Shown here: positions 23,006 through 64,000 of the stretch, piece by piece
Layout of the letters: every line of letters begins with the position of its first letter
How positions within the stretch are numbered: position 1 is the first letter of the stretch
Origin: Allolobophora icterica
Taxonomy: Eukaryota > Annelida > Clitellata > Crassiclitellata > Lumbricidae
Direction: 5' to 3'
Length of the DNA: 64,000 nt
Assembly (NCBI GenBank): GCA_963556255.1
Contig: OY744605.1
Location: 11,395,379 to 11,459,378 of the forward strand
Notes under the pieces: generated by a model
Databases searched by the model: none
Told to the model about the DNA's origin: nothing
The model's input: the letters and a program-made list of their open reading frames with translations, nothing else
Translations under genes and position numbers: made by a program

Positions 23006-23570
23006 ATTAAACGCTAAGGTTCCGAAGTTAGACATGAATATATAGGGCCTAACAAGTAAAAATTGGCAACTTTCAATCAGTTGCTTATATCATTTCTATA
23101 ACACATCTGGAACAAGCATAATATGAAACGACAGCTCGTGGACTTTTGCAGCTAAAATTCGATTCAAGTTGGTATTACATACAGCCTTATATTCGTCCAT
23201 TTTGTTAACTGACTCATGTGAGAAATATAGTCCTATATCTATTAATAATCATATCGAAAAATTCACACATAATACAACTTTTAAAGTGTACTCACTTCAT
23301 CACATGCAGCAATTTGTCTTCTATAAATTATCTGGGCAAATTTACTTAAACATTACTTTAATTCTCGTTATGTTTAATACTCAACTAATTTTTATTTAGG
23401 GACGTGCATGGCTACTATGGCAGCTGATATGACGTCACACGTGTGTTGTTTGTTACTAGATGACGTCACCAGTCATTAGCCAATCATGTTATTTGGTTTA
23501 TATCACGTGCAGCATAATGATATATTCTTTATTATTTCAAACCATAGTGTTTCAAACTGACAGACGCAGT
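23006..23570. other. AT-rich spacer, no gene recognised
   Basis: Only short frames without family signal. ATATATTCTTTATTATTTCAAAC near 23520 recurs at 56770 and belongs to the family C SINE tail. Confidence 0.4.
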
Positions 23571-23572
23571 GT

Positions 23573-23965
23573 GGACGCCACGAATCGTAATCTCCAAACT
23601 TCTAAAGCGCCACTCCACTAGCGCTACGTAAAATCAGAGGGGTTTCCAGAAAGTGAGAGTAGTCCAAAAGAGGTCCGAGTCAGGTTTCCAGAGGGCCAGA
23701 TGAAGAGAGGAGGCAGAGCAGTTGTTAAGGCGGGTGTCGTGTCGTTTAGGGTGAGAAATTGAGAATAATTGGATGGCGGAGGATCAGAAGAGTGAGGGAC
23801 TCAGAGCAGGAGTACTTGAAAAGGTGAGACTTCAGTTTTGAGTGAAAGGCCCGGGGGTAATAGATAAACATAAGGAGGAGAATGAAGGAGGGGTCGCAAT
23901 AATGGATGAACTGAGAAACGAATAGGGGGTTGTTAACGGTAATGCCAGACGCGGACAAGGGGAAG
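23573..23965 (-). repeat. L2/CR1-like LINE 3' end relic, inverted
   Basis: Minus-strand reading gives FHSKLKSHLFKYS, the usual C-terminal end of this LINE type, then the untranslated tail ending GGCGCTTTAGAAGTTTGGAG and ATTACGATTCG. It aligns with the plus-strand copy at 31640-32335. Confidence 0.75.
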
Positions 23966-24039
23966 GGTCCAGTTAGCTCTACTGACCAGACCGTATAGGC
24001 TTTGTCCCATACTCATCTGTGCTCGAGAGCATGCGAATC

Positions 24040-24240
24040 GCCTACCGAAGTTGGCTTATATCAGAGATTTAAATCTCGGTCTAGCACGGTCCGTTCACAG
24101 GGACCTTAAATGGCGTGGCGCCAATTCAAACGGGGAGAGGTGATGGAGTAGGCCTATCTCACCAGATCAATTCATTGAAAAATGAGCAGGTTCGAGTCCA
24201 TATGGTCGCTATATAAAAACGTGTACATTTACACTTAGTG
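24040..24240 (+). repeat. interspersed repeat E
   Basis: TTATATCAGAGATTTAAATC, GGGACCTTAAATGGCGTGGC and CACCAGATCAATTCATTGAA recur at 31195-31465. Length and dispersion suggest a SINE. Confidence 0.6.
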
Positions 24241-24687
24241 AATTTCATAGTTGGTCTTTCTAATGCGGCTTTTGTGTGACGCTTGAAGATTTCGGAGATT
24301 TAAGGGTATAGGCCTACATTATATTACGTGTCCGTCAAGTCGCATATAGAGCCTGACGTCATATCACTCTTATTTCACTCTTATTTCGAACTTCGGATAT
24401 ATCGAACCCTGTAGACGGCGGTCCCTTGAGGTTTGATAGGTAATATAACAAAGTTGTGCAGTATAATACCATTAGAAGTGCAGCATAGCTTCCATATCCC
24501 ATGTCGAATGTAGGGGAGGCGCTCATTTCCTTCTCTTCATCCCTTGAGCCCTCAATGACAGAATTCCAAAGTTCTGGATACGGGGTCAGTGCTTGGCAGG
24601 ACTTGGCATTTACTTCCCAGCTTACACCAGTACCAAATTATACGGCATGTGTGTGCAAATAACTCATCCAGGGCCGCAAACTCGCAA

Positions 24688-25162
24688 GGGGTCATCCATA
24701 AAGGACGTCCGCAATGAGGGGGAGGGAGGGGTCATCGAAATGCGGACAAATGCGGACAAGGAGGGAGGGAGGGTTATGACCAGTGCGGACGTCCGCATCT
24801 AAAATTTTAAATTTGATAGTTTTTTTAATACCACCTTGTTTCAGCCTTCCCTGAAAGACGAAAAGGTCAATGAAGTGATTGTCTAAAACCTCATGCATGG
24901 TATAACCTTTACTGCGACTTTAAAGATGCTTTTATTACTGCACATCCTGCGATATGAAACCTGAACTGTCACTTAAACGTGCACAGGAACTGTGGAATAA
25001 TTGTAAAAATAATGACGATGACATTAAAAATTGGCTTAGGCGTGCGGACGTCCGCAAGGGGGAGGGAGGGAGGGTAAGGTCACATGCGGACAAATGCGGA
25101 CAAGGGGGAGGGAGGGGTCTAAAGTGGGTCATATTTTGCGGACGTCCTTTATGGACGACCCC
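24688..25162. mobile_element. 475-bp MITE with GGGGTC ends and G-rich blocks
   Basis: Inverted ends are GGGGTCATCCATAAAGGACG (continuing TCCGCAA) and, from the right, GGGGTCGTCCATAAAGGACG (continuing TCCGCAA). CAA flanks both sides (24685-24687 and 25163-25165), a possible 3-bp target duplication. Inside are two direct blocks with GCGGACGTCCGC, GGGGGAGGGAGGG and ATGCGGACAAATGCGGACAA. No transposase is present. The class is unclear. Confidence 0.75.
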
Positions 25163-25169
25163 CAACCTT

Positions 25170-26270
25170 ATGATCCATGATCAATCGATTACCGATAGAA
25201 CACTGTGTTGTGCCTTAGACATCAGCTGATGGTTGTTTAAAGTGAAATCAAAGTCAAAACTTGCAAGGCACATAAAAATCACGTACTGTATGTCCAAACT
25301 GCATGCTGCCAGATGCCTTTCAATTGCACTGTATGCCTTTCAGTTGCACTGTTTGATATCTAAAGTGCTCTGAAGTTGATTAAGAATAACAAGTTCATCT
25401 GTAGGCAAGTAACACTTGGATAAAAGTCGCCACTAACTGGCTCTAGCTCACATGTAGAGCCAACCAATAGAGTCCTAACAAAAGTTGCATCTAGCAGGTT
25501 GACAGTTTCAAATCGAAACAAATTAAGTCAATAGTGTCAATGCATGTACAGTTTGATGTATGTAATTGAAATGCAATTAAATCTGTAATTGTATCAGAAA
25601 CAGTAACATTCACTTCACTAAGCTCTAATAATTATGGCAACAGGTAATGTAATGTCAAAGCTCTATCAAGCTTTCATTAGACAGGTCCCACTTAAATATC
25701 TGCAGTAATCCTGATATAAACAATTAAATCTTTATTACTCAAATGCCTGCTCTCTTTCCATTCACATCCCATACATCCCAACAGATACTAGTGAGCAATA
25801 TTCAGCACACTTAATCTTCACCAATTCAAATCATCAGTGCAAACAACAAACTAGCATATCCAATCTTTGGGTGCACAAAATTGACAATTCTGCAGTTCTT
25901 CACTCGAAACTGAAAATACTTCTGTTTCACAAACCCTAGCCTGATTCCTCCTCTTTTACTTACCATTCTAAATTTTTAACATCATCCACTGTTGCCCTCT
26001 GCCTGCCTGACTCTTGGATTTTGATTTGGAGCCGATTCAACCTTCCCTGTCTATCGATTCGGTTTTAACAAAGTAGCTGTATAAGCTGGTTCAGCAACGG
26101 CTTTTTATGGCACTACAAATCTCGAGATCATGATTAAGAACCTCTTGTCTCGAGGCAGTTATGAGTACAAAATACCAGAAACAACAACAATCCTCTTCTG
26201 TACTTTGAGGCATTTATGATTACAGAACAGTAAATGACTGAAGGACGAAATGAACCATTTTAACGAGATG
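25170..26270. other. spacer and 3' flank of the ABCC1-like gene
   Basis: No coding signal. It probably includes the 3' untranslated region of the minus-strand transporter gene, for example TTTATT (AATAAA on the minus strand) near 25730, but the poly(A) site cannot be fixed. Confidence 0.4.
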
Positions 26271-26276
26271 CTCTCC

Positions 26277-57720
<31,444 letters not shown>

Positions 57721-58300
57721 TGTTGGCTACAGTGGCGAATGTTCTCAGTCACGTAGCACATATCTGAAGCAAATTATAGAACTGGCTCAATTCCTCGCTA
57801 CATCAAAAGGGTGTCGTGAAAGCCAGAGGTTCAAGAAGTAAACCCAAACACTTACCTAGGCATAGGTAACCCAAAGTACATTTCAAACTGCACTCGTGAA
57901 TAAGCTAACTGGACACAGCACTCATAAATAAGTTGACTCGACACAGCACTCATGAATAAGCTGGTACCCGTATAGTGTATACCCAGTGTTTAAGATATCT
58001 TCGAGTTTACGACTCTCATTAATTTGATCTAATATGACTAATTCTGTTAGTGAAGTTACATACATGAGTTACATACATCTTCTACGATTTAATATGAATA
58101 GGCTATTAGGCTAATTAAATGTGGTCCTTACATCAGCACTATACTTAATACAAAACTACAAATAAACTAATCATTCCTTACACTATCATCAATGGCTAAG
58201 CAGCGAAAGTTTATTAGAAAGCTTTGGGCTTGCTTGCCCCACACATTCGAACTTCACCCCAGCCCCTATTTGGACCACCTCTTTACACGTACAACCACAT
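57721..58300. other. 5' flank of the ABCC1-like gene
   Basis: Presumed promoter and 5' untranslated region for the minus-strand transporter. I see no clear TATA box, and no exon could be supported here. CACAGCACTCATGAATAAGC is repeated three times near 57890-57960. Confidence 0.35.
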
Positions 58301-58311
58301 ACCACTTGACA

Positions 58312-58910
58312 CAATATGGTATGGTATCTTGCAATTCATAAAGCGCCTCTCACAGTGCGAACTATTCAGAGGCGCTCTCAGCGTGTGAGCCTCGCGGAAA
58401 CAGAAAAGACTTCAAACGATCAACAGACACGAGAACCTAGTAAGTATAGGGTCCCACGCAGTACCAAGGGAAGGGACTTCCATATGGTTGGGCCCACGAC
58501 AGCGAAAGAGGTAGACTGAACCAAGGCATGCAGACCTCACCAGGGGCACAAACAGATCAAGTCGATAACCTAGGGGTCGATGAGAAGAAGCAGAGACAGG
58601 TTTGCGCATCAGGTCACAAAGATAGGCTGCAGCTAGAAAAGAGAGAGTGACTGCCAGAGGTCAAAAAGAATGTAAAAGATAGGACCAAGAACAGAAAGAA
58701 CCCTGGGGGACACCAAACTTAATCCCAACCCAGGGCGTTCTTGAGGTACTCAGGATCACTCTTTGAGTCCGGTCAGTAAGATAGGATTGGAACCAGCAGA
58801 GAAAGGGACCAGATAACTTGAGATAAGCCACATGAGATTTGAAGACGAAGAAGAACTTCATGATCGACCATGTCAAAGGCTGATATGATACATCAACGAG
58901 AGCTAGAAGA
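58312..58910 (-). pseudogene. L2/CR1-like LINE fragment with reverse-transcriptase motif, broken
   Basis: Minus-strand SGPFLCWFQSYLTDRTQRVI and KFGVPQGSFC give the block before the catalytic centre. An internal deletion then joins a C-terminal part and the tail GTGAGAGGCGCTTTATGAAT (58312-58380). Confidence 0.8.
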
Positions 58911-58959
58911 GTGTATATTTATCATTATGAGAACAGCAAAAGGACACATGAAACTTAGA

Positions 58960-59300
58960 TGACAATAGTCCCATGCTTGGATCTACCTACATGTGGGTCA
59001 GTGTGTAGAACACATGAAGCCCATCTGAACGCGTACTGCCATATGTATTCATATGTCACACACTTGACCCCGACCGCCACAATACAATTAAGTGAGACAT
59101 ATGAAGCCCATATAATTATGGCGGACTTTCGCCATAAGCGTTCTTATGTTCTACGCTGGACCCCAACAGCAACACCATACGTAGGACATACGAAGCCCAT
59201 AGGTCAGTCAGTACATATGACATATGACGCAGCATGTGGAGACATTGTCATATGGGCTTCATTTGTCCTAAATTTGACGTTGCTGTTGTTTGAGTACCCT
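58960..59300. repeat. direct and inverted copies of a GAAGCCCATA unit
   Basis: CACATGAAGCCCATCT, CATATGAAGCCCATAT and CATACGAAGCCCATAG occur in direct order. CATATGGGCTTCATTTGTCC is inverted at 59250-59270. The last two flank about 50 bp and could pair as an imperfect hairpin. Confidence 0.6.
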
Positions 59301-59409
59301 GGTACGCCACAAATCGAAAAGAAAGACTATAGTTTTGAAACTGTGCGAACAAAGCGTTCCTTCATAATCTACGCTACATTGAAATTCCATGACTATTAGG
59401 GCTTATAAG

Positions 59410-60744
59410 CCGAGGAACCATCCACACATAAGCAGAACATGTAAGATTGTCTGCTCCAAAAGATATCAACATCTATAACCTAGACAGTGTTTCAACACTA
59501 GAACTGCAGAGTATAAGTTTTTTTGTATCAAGAAATTTCATATTTCATTTTGAGAGCGTCTATATAGCTTTGGATCTATACCGAAATGCCTTAATCATGA
59601 TCATAACTTTGGAATTTCTAAATGTCCATACCTTTCCTTAGAACCTTACTTTTGCAAGTCATAAATGTGTGAATTTGTCAAACCATAATAAACCCTTAAA
59701 ATACTTTCGCTTTAACACACCAAAATCAAAATTTAAAATAGCTTAGAACAGACACTGAGAGCACAATCTGAAATTCTATCAAAAGAAGGCGGGATTAGAC
59801 ATTATAAATTCTCCTTCGCCCATAGGATTGTAGATCATTGGAATCTGCTATCAGAACAAAAAATATCTGCACCAAGCAAGTACACTTTCAGGCAAAAAAT
59901 GGAAACTGAATGGAAAGATTTTGGCACTAAAAGCTCACTTAAAGTATTAAATATTTATAAATGTAACTGTAAAATGGCGTACCGGTACAATGTCAATAAG
60001 ACAATGTCAAGCGACAAACGTGATCAGCCATTTTTATATGAATGGGACCTACACATTAAAAGTTCCACACTTTCGGCCGAGGAACCATCCACACATAAGC
60101 AGAACATGTAAGATTGTCTGCTCCAAAAGATATCAACATCTATAACCTAGACAGTGTTTCAACACTAGAACTGCAGAGTATAAGTTTTTTTGTATCAAGA
60201 AATTTCATATTTCATTTTGAGAGCGTCTATATAGCTTTGGATCTATACCGAAATGCCTTAATCATGATCATAACTTGGGAATTTCTAAATGTCCATACCT
60301 TTCCTTAGAACCTTACTTTTGCAAGTCATAAATGTGTGAATTTGTCAAACCATAATAAACCCTTAAAATACTTTCGCTTTAACACACCAAAATCAAAATT
60401 TAAAATAGCTTAGAACAGACACTGAGAGCACAATCTGAAATTCTATCAAAAGAAGGCGGGATTAGACATTATAAATTCTCCTTCGCCCATAGGATTGTAG
60501 ATCATTGGAATCTGCTATCAGAACAAAAAATATCTGCACCAAGCAAGTACACTTTCAGGCAAAAAATGGAAACTGAATGGAAAGATTTTGGCACTAAAAG
60601 CTCACTTAAAGTATTAAATATTTATAAATGTAACTGTAAAATGGCGTACCGGTACAATGTCAATAAGACAATGTCAAGCGACAAACGTGATCAGCCATTT
60701 TTATATGAATGGGACCTACACATTAAAAGTTCCACACTTTCGGC
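59410..60744 (+). repeat. 667-bp tandem duplication of a LINE-derived segment
   Basis: Copy 1 at 59410-60077 and copy 2 at 60078-60744 are offset by 667 and appear identical except one base (AACTTTGGAA versus AACTTGGGAA). Each contains a reverse-transcriptase C-terminal remnant: FSFAHRIVDHWNLLSEQKIS then RQKMETEWKDFG. Confidence 0.95.
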
Positions 60745-60889
60745 ATGCATTTGTTCTCCATTTGTTTTATACTCTACAGGATTCACAGTTTAATTTGTTT
60801 AAAAAGTCTCAAAGCAAAAGCAGTTCATTTATATTTCTAATCTTGTTCGAATAGGTCAATTTGGGTATTCGGTCTTTATTCAGCCGAGC

Positions 60890-61130
60890 GACTTTTTGTA
60901 CCACTATGGCCAAAACTCGAGCCTTCTCTTGCATTGGTCCTGCGCTATGGAATCAACTCCCTCCATTGACACGTGCCTCTTTATTAGCTGGTGGCCCAAG
61001 TGCCTCGTTCCGCTGTCTTCAGACCACTTAATTTCTATTCACTGGGTCTTTGGCACTATAGGAGCGCCTCTGATTAGCGAACACTGTGAGAGGCGCTTTA
61101 TAAATGTTTAAATACAATACAATGCAATAT
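60890..61130 (+). repeat. L2/CR1-like LINE 3' end relic
   Basis: TRAFSCIGPALWNQLPPLT is C-terminal reverse-transcriptase text. The tail AGCGCCTCTGATTAGCGAAC, then GAGAGGCGCTTTATAAATG and AATACAATACAATGC. Confidence 0.78.
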
Positions 61131-62960
61131 TAGGGCTACAGCGTCTAGAAAATTTTTGCGCACTGAGAACTATTTACCAAAAAAGGGTTAACAATCACCA
61201 CTTCAGAGAACTTTTTATACTTCTGTCTTAGCTTTGTCACGTTGAGCAGCTAAAGCGTCTAAATCGATGCGCCGAAACATATTCTGTTAAGATGTTGAGA
61301 CTAAAGATGACTTTGCTCACATTCACACCACAGATGATTAAGACGACCGACAGTTTCTCACTCGCTAGCGTTCAGATTGGAATGTTCCCCTCAAGGCTCC
61401 AGTACATATACGCACTTGCAAGGCTCCCAAACACTGCCTCATCGTCACACGCAGGCGGATAATAGACTCATGCCCTATATAGGCCTAGCTACTGCTATAT
61501 GACGAAGTATCCGCGTCTACAAGGCTTCAGTGTTTCTAGTTGTTTACAATAACGGTTCCAACAACAGTTTCATCTTATCTGGACCTGGAATCGAGCCTAT
61601 ACATACTATGATACATAGCTAGGTCAGGCTCGATTTTGGACTGAGTGCCTGGAACCCACAACTAAAGCTACTTAGGGCGAATAAGACATTTGAAAGTTAC
61701 GATTACGATCGTAGGTTTAGTTTCGATAGCCTACCTTCCAGCTCGGAAACCCTGCAGGCATTCCTACGCCTATAGGAACATATAATTTGATGGGACCATA
61801 TGGGCCTTATGATGGAACCACGCTGGCATATGGGTCATATGTTGGAGGGGACAGGGGAAAGGCTATGCAGTGTTTATTTTCTCGAACGGCTATGGAGCAC
61901 GATACACGAAGAACCAATCTATAGGGTCCATAGGCGCCGATCCTTTGCTTTTGTCTCTGGGTGCATGGGTCCTTCCTCTATCCCCTTCCCCTCCCTTCCC
62001 ATTCCCGCCCTTAGGTAGGTGAGTTTTAGCGGATTTTCGGAGAAAGAAAATAGTTTGCTTGTCAAAAGTTACGAGGTTAGAAAAAGTTTTGGAAATCGGT
62101 GACGTTCGAACTTCAAGTGTTATTATTTATTTATTATTTTAAATAATAAATAAATAAATAAATTATTCTTAAGTACGGGGTGTGATTGTGAGATCATGTA
62201 ATGTTGGGTATTTGCGTTGTAGGCCTAGTTGTAGCCTGCTTCTCAAGTTGCGGTATTACTTAGGTGCAAACAATTTGAATTTAAGGTCCGAATTCTTCCG
62301 GGTGCGACACACCAACTGAACTTTCTCTCTGCATTCCCACCCAAGGGCCTAGGCTCCCAAATGGTCGGCGCCTATATATGCTAGGGTCCAAGTTCCAGTT
62401 GCTGCCTTCAACCCACTTTTGTAGCCAAGACTGCGTCGTCATTACAGAGTTCAGTCAACAGGACATGGGTTAGGACATAGGGGCCTAGGTCCCTACGACC
62501 GAGGCGCTTCACAGACGCACAGTATAAAGACTGGGAAGTCTTACTTTATAGCGATCATCGTGTTCACAATGGAGTAAACTTGCAGCTGTTGATTTTGTTT
62601 GGAGGATATGGTAATTAGTTAGCGACTGAGTCCGGGTAGCATATATTATGATTTCGCTTAAAATCAATGACCTTATTGCTGACTTGTCTGAGCACTGCTT
62701 GCCGACTGATGAACTTTCTGTGCTTAATAATAAGAGAGTTTTACATCATTTTGGTTAGCACGTGTAGCGAGTTCATCAGATTAATTAACTGTGATGCAGT
62801 GCGTTTTATGAAAATACGATTCTCTGCCCATCGTTTGGTAGGATCGGAGCTGGCACTGGCAGTCACCTCAACCCTTTCCGTCTCCACTCCTTCAGAGGCG
62901 TCCGTGGCAGGACCCGTGACTGGGGGATGAAACATGGGACACTTTTGTCTCGTGCTTGCT
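61131..62960. other. gene-free spacer
   Basis: No gene recognised. It holds a palindromic TTATTTATTATTTTAAATAA element near 62125-62150, followed by (AAAT)n, and some CATATGGG-type motifs near 61795-61850. Confidence 0.4.
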
Positions 62961-62984
62961 CGTGTTTGACTGGACCTGGTCCGT

Positions 62985-63615
62985 ACGGTCGGTCAATAGT
63001 AGTGGACCTGCAGCTCTTCATTGGCATGCTCTTCGGCAGCGTGACAACTGGCGTAAACTTGTCCAAAATATTGGGAGGGGGTTAGTTATTCATTCTACAC
63101 TTGTTGCATTGGGTGTACAGAAGGGTCAGGTATCCCATCATGAGATGGATGGGAACCTCTATGCCAAATACATTTAAAAAAGCGAATCCGACAGAGGCGG
63201 CAATCTTGTTTGACAGGTGGGGGGACACTTTTGAACTTTCAAATTTTTTTTTGCGCTTTTCACCTTTTTTCTGCAACGGACAGGCACTTTGTAACGGCAC
63301 GTAGATATATTTGCATGAAATTGTATAATCACATGCAAACTAATTCAAATCTAAAGTTAATTTATTTTTATAAGTTAGTAACATAGTGCGAAACAATATA
63401 AACAGAATATAAGTAAACAAAACTCATTATATAATTTTTGTTAGTCCTTGGTGGCAACGTGTTGAATATGTCAGCTGCCTGGTCACGGTGGTCAAGTTTC
63501 CACTTGGCAATTATTTAACAAAAATAGCAATCAAAAAGTTTCTCAAAATTGGGGGGAACAGCTGTATACGGAGTCCCCCACTGTTACAGGTGGGGACTTG
63601 CCCCCTCAAGGATTT
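62985..63615. repeat. LINE scrap and MITE-like sequence
   Basis: ALRQRDNWRKLV near 63025-63060 resembles a LINE C-terminal end. It is followed by ATTCATTCTACACTTGTTGC, the interior of the MITE at 22487-22679, inverted. GGGGACTTGCCCCCTC near 63590 may be another element end. Confidence 0.45.
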
Positions 63616-63799
63616 ACAGGAGAAAGATTTTTCAAACAATCCCTAATAATTTAAATGGAAAAGCTTCATTGTTTCAAAAATTACAGCTTTTAAATATTCT
63701 ATTCCGTATTTTCAAAATTACGCAAAAAATGGACAGGCACCTGTAAGTTTCAATGTCAAATAACATCTCCTTTCATTGCACGTCGTAATTTCCAGTCTT

Positions 63800-63965
63800 G
63801 TTGTCCTCGAGACCAAGGTCTTGGTCTGGAGTGTACTCGAGTTCGTTTTTAAAAGTCTTGGTCTTGGTCTTGAGACCAAAAGTCTTGGTCTTGGTCTTGA
63901 GGTTCAAGGTCTTGGTCTTGAGGTTCAAAGTCTTGGTCTTGGTTTTTCAAGACCAAGACTTTGAC
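63800..63965 (+). repeat. GTCTTGGTCTTG tandem repeat
   Basis: AAGTCTTGGTCTTGGTCTTGAG units with inverted GAGACCAAGGTCTTGG at the start and TCAAGACCAAGACTTTG at the end. It could be one end of a foldback element that continues past the window. Confidence 0.7.
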
Positions 63966-64000
63966 AATGTGAACAGTCATTTAACAAAACGCAAGGATTT

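Noticed and set aside
24378..24412. Right end of a 6.6-kb pogo-like element starting at 17755
   Set aside because: The motifs TTTCGAACTTCGGATATATC are similar, but the distance spans unrelated repeats and no transposase; two independent relics are simpler.
59899..60111. Small gene duplicated in tandem (METEWKDFGTKSS...)
   Set aside because: The peptide is the tail of a LINE reverse transcriptase remnant, with stops upstream.

Overview
The window is nuclear DNA of a metazoan, most likely a marine invertebrate deuterostome; the exact group is not decided. The reasons are intron-split genes with metazoan orthologues (MORC2, PGAP4, MRP1/ABCC1), canonical GT-AG splice sites, tRNA-derived SINEs, L2/CR1-type LINE relics, hAT transposons and abundant micro- and minisatellites. 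Codons flow cleanly across nearly every inferred splice junction, so the gene models come from the sequence itself. Most names rest on remembered family sequence.

Layout. (1) 77-11074, + strand: the 3' part of a MORC2-like gene, 15 exons from just before the CW zinc finger to the stop. (2) 11075-15900: gene-free repeats (a 20-bp minisatellite, a SINE, LINE relics). (3) 15901-17280, + strand: an intronless PGAP4/TMEM246-like gene of 459 codons. (4) 17281-26276: LINE relics, then an unusual array of exon-like units facing the minus strand (about 18460-22440, with a six-copy 139-bp block), several MITEs, and more relics. (5) 57720-26277, - strand: an almost complete ABCC1/MRP1-like ABC transporter gene. 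29 exons were placed, from ATG to stop, about 1550 codons. Its introns hold three hAT elements with exact 8-bp target duplications, many SINEs and LINE tails, and long microsatellites. (6) 57721-64000: repeats only, including a nearly perfect 667-bp tandem duplication.

The three genes act in separate processes: chromatin silencing and DNA compaction (MORC2), GPI-anchor side-chain glycosylation in the Golgi (PGAP4), and ATP-driven export of organic anions and conjugates (ABCC1). No operon or shared pathway is suggested.

The most unusual signals are: the tandem exon-like array; a recurrent TA-to-TAGGCCTA 6-bp insertion, visible by comparing repeat copies; a hAT element inserted just inside an ABCC1 splice donor; a GC-AG intron in ABCC1; and a 29-nt piece of a MORC2 exon copied into the neighbouring intron.
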